Shown in pieces: positions 21,118-23,076 of a stretch of DNA of 23,076 bases (within the stretch, counting starts at the first letter, position 1; every line of letters starts with the position of its first letter). Both the position numbers and the translations under genes were made by a program. The stretch spans positions 1 through 23,076 of the forward strand of contig PAMC01000019.1 in NCBI GenBank assembly GCA_002710785.1. The letters are read 5' to 3'. Under the pieces are notes generated by a model that was not told where the DNA came from, did not search any database, and worked only from the letters and a program-made list of their open reading frames with translations. Source of the DNA: a bacterium. Its GTDB lineage: Bacteria; Patescibacteriota; Minisyncoccia; Phycocordibacterales; UBA918.

Positions 21118-22881
21118 ATGTGTGGAATTTATGGCTCGGTAGGGTTACGAACAGAAGCGCAAGCAACGGCCGATCTGCAATCTTTTGCGTACCGAGGCCC
21201 CGATCACTCGGGCATGTACTGTGATGGAGAGGTGTGTTTGGGTAACAATCGTCTCGCAATTATCGACCTCGACGAACGCGCTAATCAGCCGCTGCACTCA
21301 TCGGACGGACGGTACGTCATCGTGTTTAATGGAGAAATATACAATTTTCGAGCCCTGCGCGCGTCATTAGAAGCTGCAGGCAGTACCTTTACCACGAACT
21401 CAGACACTGAGGTGGTTCTCGAAACCTTTATTCGCAAGGGCGTCGGTGCATTCGGTGCATTTCGGGGCATGTTTGCTGTTGCAATTTATGACACACAGCT
21501 GCGCACGCTCACGTTAGCACGTGATCACGTTGGCATGAAGCCGCTCTACTACTACCACGATGGCGATCAGCGCTTCGGTTTTTCTTCTGAGCTTAAAGGG
21601 TTGGCTCACGTACTTTCACGTTCACAGCTCTCAGCGGACGCCTTTACAATCGCCAGCGCACTTGGGTACGTTCCGTCTCCTCTTACTCCCTACGAGAACG
21701 TTTTTAAGCTCGAACGAGGTAGCGTGCTCACGTTTGAGCTTGCGTCAGGGAGGTACCGCATTCAGGACGATCTCTTTGACCTATCTCCATCGGAGGTCGC
21801 TTCTCCCGCTGCACTCCAGACAGTCTTTGATGATGCGGTCCTGCGCCACTTGGTGTCAGACGCGCCGGTTGGACTATTTTTTTCGGGTGGTAACGACTCC
21901 TCACTCATTGCTGCTTCACTTAAACGTCAGGGTATTTCGCTCAATGCGTATAGCATTATCATGGAGCACAAGACGGACGACGCGGCGTTTATTGACTCTA
22001 TAGGTGCTGCACTCGACGTGTCTCCACATAAACTGCATTTTAACAGCGCTCAGTTTGAGACTGCCCTTATGGCGGTGCACCAGCAAATTGATGAACCAAC
22101 CATTGATTCATCTATGCTCGCAATTTACGCGCTTGCAAAGATCGCGCAAACTGACGTTAAGGTTGTTCTCTCGGGAGAGGGGGCGGACGAGTTCTTCTTT
22201 GGCTACTCCCGACATCTTCGTCTCGCGCGCCAGCAGGCTCGTGCCGCCGTCGGTGCCGTGCGTGGGATCAATCGGCTACCGTTTTCGAACCTGACCAAGA
22301 AGCGTCTTCTGCGCCTGGTAGCAAACGTGCGCTCGGCGGGGTACCTCAGTTACTTGCTCGACACGGCTAAAGGCGATTCCCTACTAGGGTGGGAAGCGGC
22401 GCTCACACTCTTTGCAGACGCCGGTGTTTCACCACATAACCTCGATGAACTGGTGTACCTCGAGAACGACCTTTTGCGGAAGATGGACTTTGCAACCGCG
22501 TACGCATCGATTGAAGGGCGCATGCCATTTCTCGACGTTGAGGTGATCCGTGCCGCACGCAATTTCACCAAAGACTTCACCGATACTCAGTGCACCAAGC
22601 ACGTCTTGAAAGAGATCTTGGCTGAGCAGGTTGGCCACCAAGCTGCGTACCGTAGCAAGAGTGGTCTAGGCTTAGCACAGCGCACATTCTTTTCTGACTC
22701 AGACTACTTCATGGAGCACTTACGGATCGCGCTTCGCGAACTCCGATCGATTGAGCAGTTTGCCGGGCTCGTTACGCCACTTTCGGCTGATGAGCTCGTG
22801 GCCCATTATCCCTACCACGCGTACCTTAATTTTACGTACTGGTGTACTATACAAAACTTGGAACGATATCATGGAACATAA
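21118..22881 (+). CDS. asnB: Glutamine-dependent asparagine synthetase-type amidotransferase
   Basis: 587 aa. MCGIYG exposes the catalytic Cys2 after Met removal. RGPDH (26-30) and NGEIYN (71-76) bind glutamine in the N-terminal class II amidotransferase domain. SGGNDSS (256-262) is the ATP pyrophosphatase loop, with Asn where Leu or Val is common. SGEGADEFFFGY and the C-terminal EGRMPFLDVEV match AsnB. In a glycan cluster such proteins often amidate sugar acids or nucleotide sugars, as WbpS-like proteins do, instead of making asparagine; the sequence alone does not decide. No SD. The 3' end overlaps the next methyltransferase by 11 bp. Confidence 0.9.
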   Translation: MCGIYGSVGLRTEAQATADLQSFAYRGPDHSGMYCDGEVCLGNNRLAIIDLDERANQPLHSSDGRYVIVFNGEIYNFRALRASLEAAGSTFTTNSDTEVVLETFIRKGVGAFGAFRGMFAVAIYDTQLRTLTLARDHVGMKPLYYYHDGDQRFGFSSELKGLAHVLSRSQLSADAFTIASALGYVPSPLTPYENVFKLERGSVLTFELASGRYRIQDDLFDLSPSEVASPAALQTVFDDAVLRHLVSDAPVGLFFSGGNDSSLIAASLKRQGISLNAYSIIMEHKTDDAAFIDSIGAALDVSPHKLHFNSAQFETALMAVHQQIDEPTIDSSMLAIYALAKIAQTDVKVVLSGEGADEFFFGYSRHLRLARQQARAAVGAVRGINRLPFSNLTKKRLLRLVANVRSAGYLSYLLDTAKGDSLLGWEAALTLFADAGVSPHNLDELVYLENDLLRKMDFATAYASIEGRMPFLDVEVIRAARNFTKDFTDTQCTKHVLKEILAEQVGHQAAYRSKSGLGLAQRTFFSDSDYFMEHLRIALRELRSIEQFAGLVTPLSADELVAHYPYHAYLNFTYWCTIQNLERYHGT

Positions 22882-23076
22882 AACCTACTGTATTAAACCG
22901 GGCTACCAAGCACGACATGAAGAAGCTCCACACACAGCCTTAGAGAGTGGTGCGTCGTACTGGCATAAAAGTCGTATCGATCTCTCAAAGTACTACCAGT
23001 ACGCGGTTTACCAGCAAGCGGCCCGGATTGCTGCCCGAGCAGCCATCACACGCGTGGCGGATATCGGGTGCGGCAG
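22871..23076 (+). CDS. SAM-dependent methyltransferase, N-terminal part (cut by window end)
   Basis: Opens at ATG 22871 inside the end of asnB and runs off the window after ~68 residues. The start MEHKTYCIKPGYQARHEEAP is followed by YWHKSRIDLSKYYQYAVYQQAARIAARAA and then VADIGCG, motif I of class I methyltransferases, right at the edge. The overlap implies coupling with asnB. Acceptor unknown; a glycan or nucleotide-sugar methyltransferase fits the context. Confidence 0.75.
   Translation, partial: MEHKTYCIKPGYQARHEEAPHTALESGASYWHKSRIDLSKYYQYAVYQQAARIAARAAITRVADIGCG

Overview
The window looks like a piece of a Patescibacteria/CPR genome, probably Parcubacteria-like. The evidence is a 16S rRNA of that style, an unusually short MetK with the CPR-type N-terminus, VirB2-like and TraG/VirD4-like proteins, a lamin-tail/PKD surface protein, and many genes without Shine-Dalgarno (SD) sites. 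TGA is used as a stop (for example murD), so the code is standard. Placement is by recognition of sequence features only; no search was run.

Layout. 1-1171: 5'-truncated 16S rRNA (+), followed by a structured trailer and an 18-bp bidirectional terminator, with no 23S, 5S or tRNA behind it. 1390-2799 (-): VirB2-like membrane protein with a JAB/MPN-like C-terminal domain. 2865-3292 (+): small single-TM protein with its own promoter, SD and terminator. 3329-3402 (-): tRNA-Ile(GAU). 3508-6576 (+): murD, an unknown gene and murC, all overlapping. 6655-7768: DUF218/YdcF-like protein and a TrmH-family methyltransferase. 7789-8952: SAM-I riboswitch plus metK. 9032-11503: rsmI, a two-TM protein and a DacA-type carboxypeptidase with a degenerate L,D-transpeptidase-like domain. 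11566-15155: a 51-aa membrane protein, a TraG/VirD4-like ATPase and a lamin-tail/PKD surface protein. 15183-23076: a surface-glycan cluster with three GT4 glycosyltransferases, two tandem sulfotransferases, two SAM methyltransferases (one cut by the window end) and an AsnB-type amidotransferase.

The main point is translation initiation. The 16S 3' end keeps helix 45 and its GGAA loop, but the anti-SD core CCUCC is replaced by AUUCC. In agreement, most genes either begin within a few to about 13 nt of the predicted transcript start (a TAnnnT -10 box lies 6-20 nt before the ATG, several boxes containing the stop codon of the previous gene) or overlap or abut the gene upstream. Three short genes (2967, 6655, 11566) break the rule. 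They have GAGG/GGAGG at correct spacing, a -35/-10 promoter with a longer leader, and their own terminators. Whether these are foreign genes, users of a second rRNA, or a separate expression class is the most interesting open question here.

The genes suggest a small cell that makes peptidoglycan (MurC, MurD, DacA-like), exports or takes up macromolecules through a T4SS/pilus-like apparatus, and decorates its surface with a possibly sulfated, amidated glycan. The metK riboswitch ties SAM supply to several SAM-using enzymes encoded nearby.
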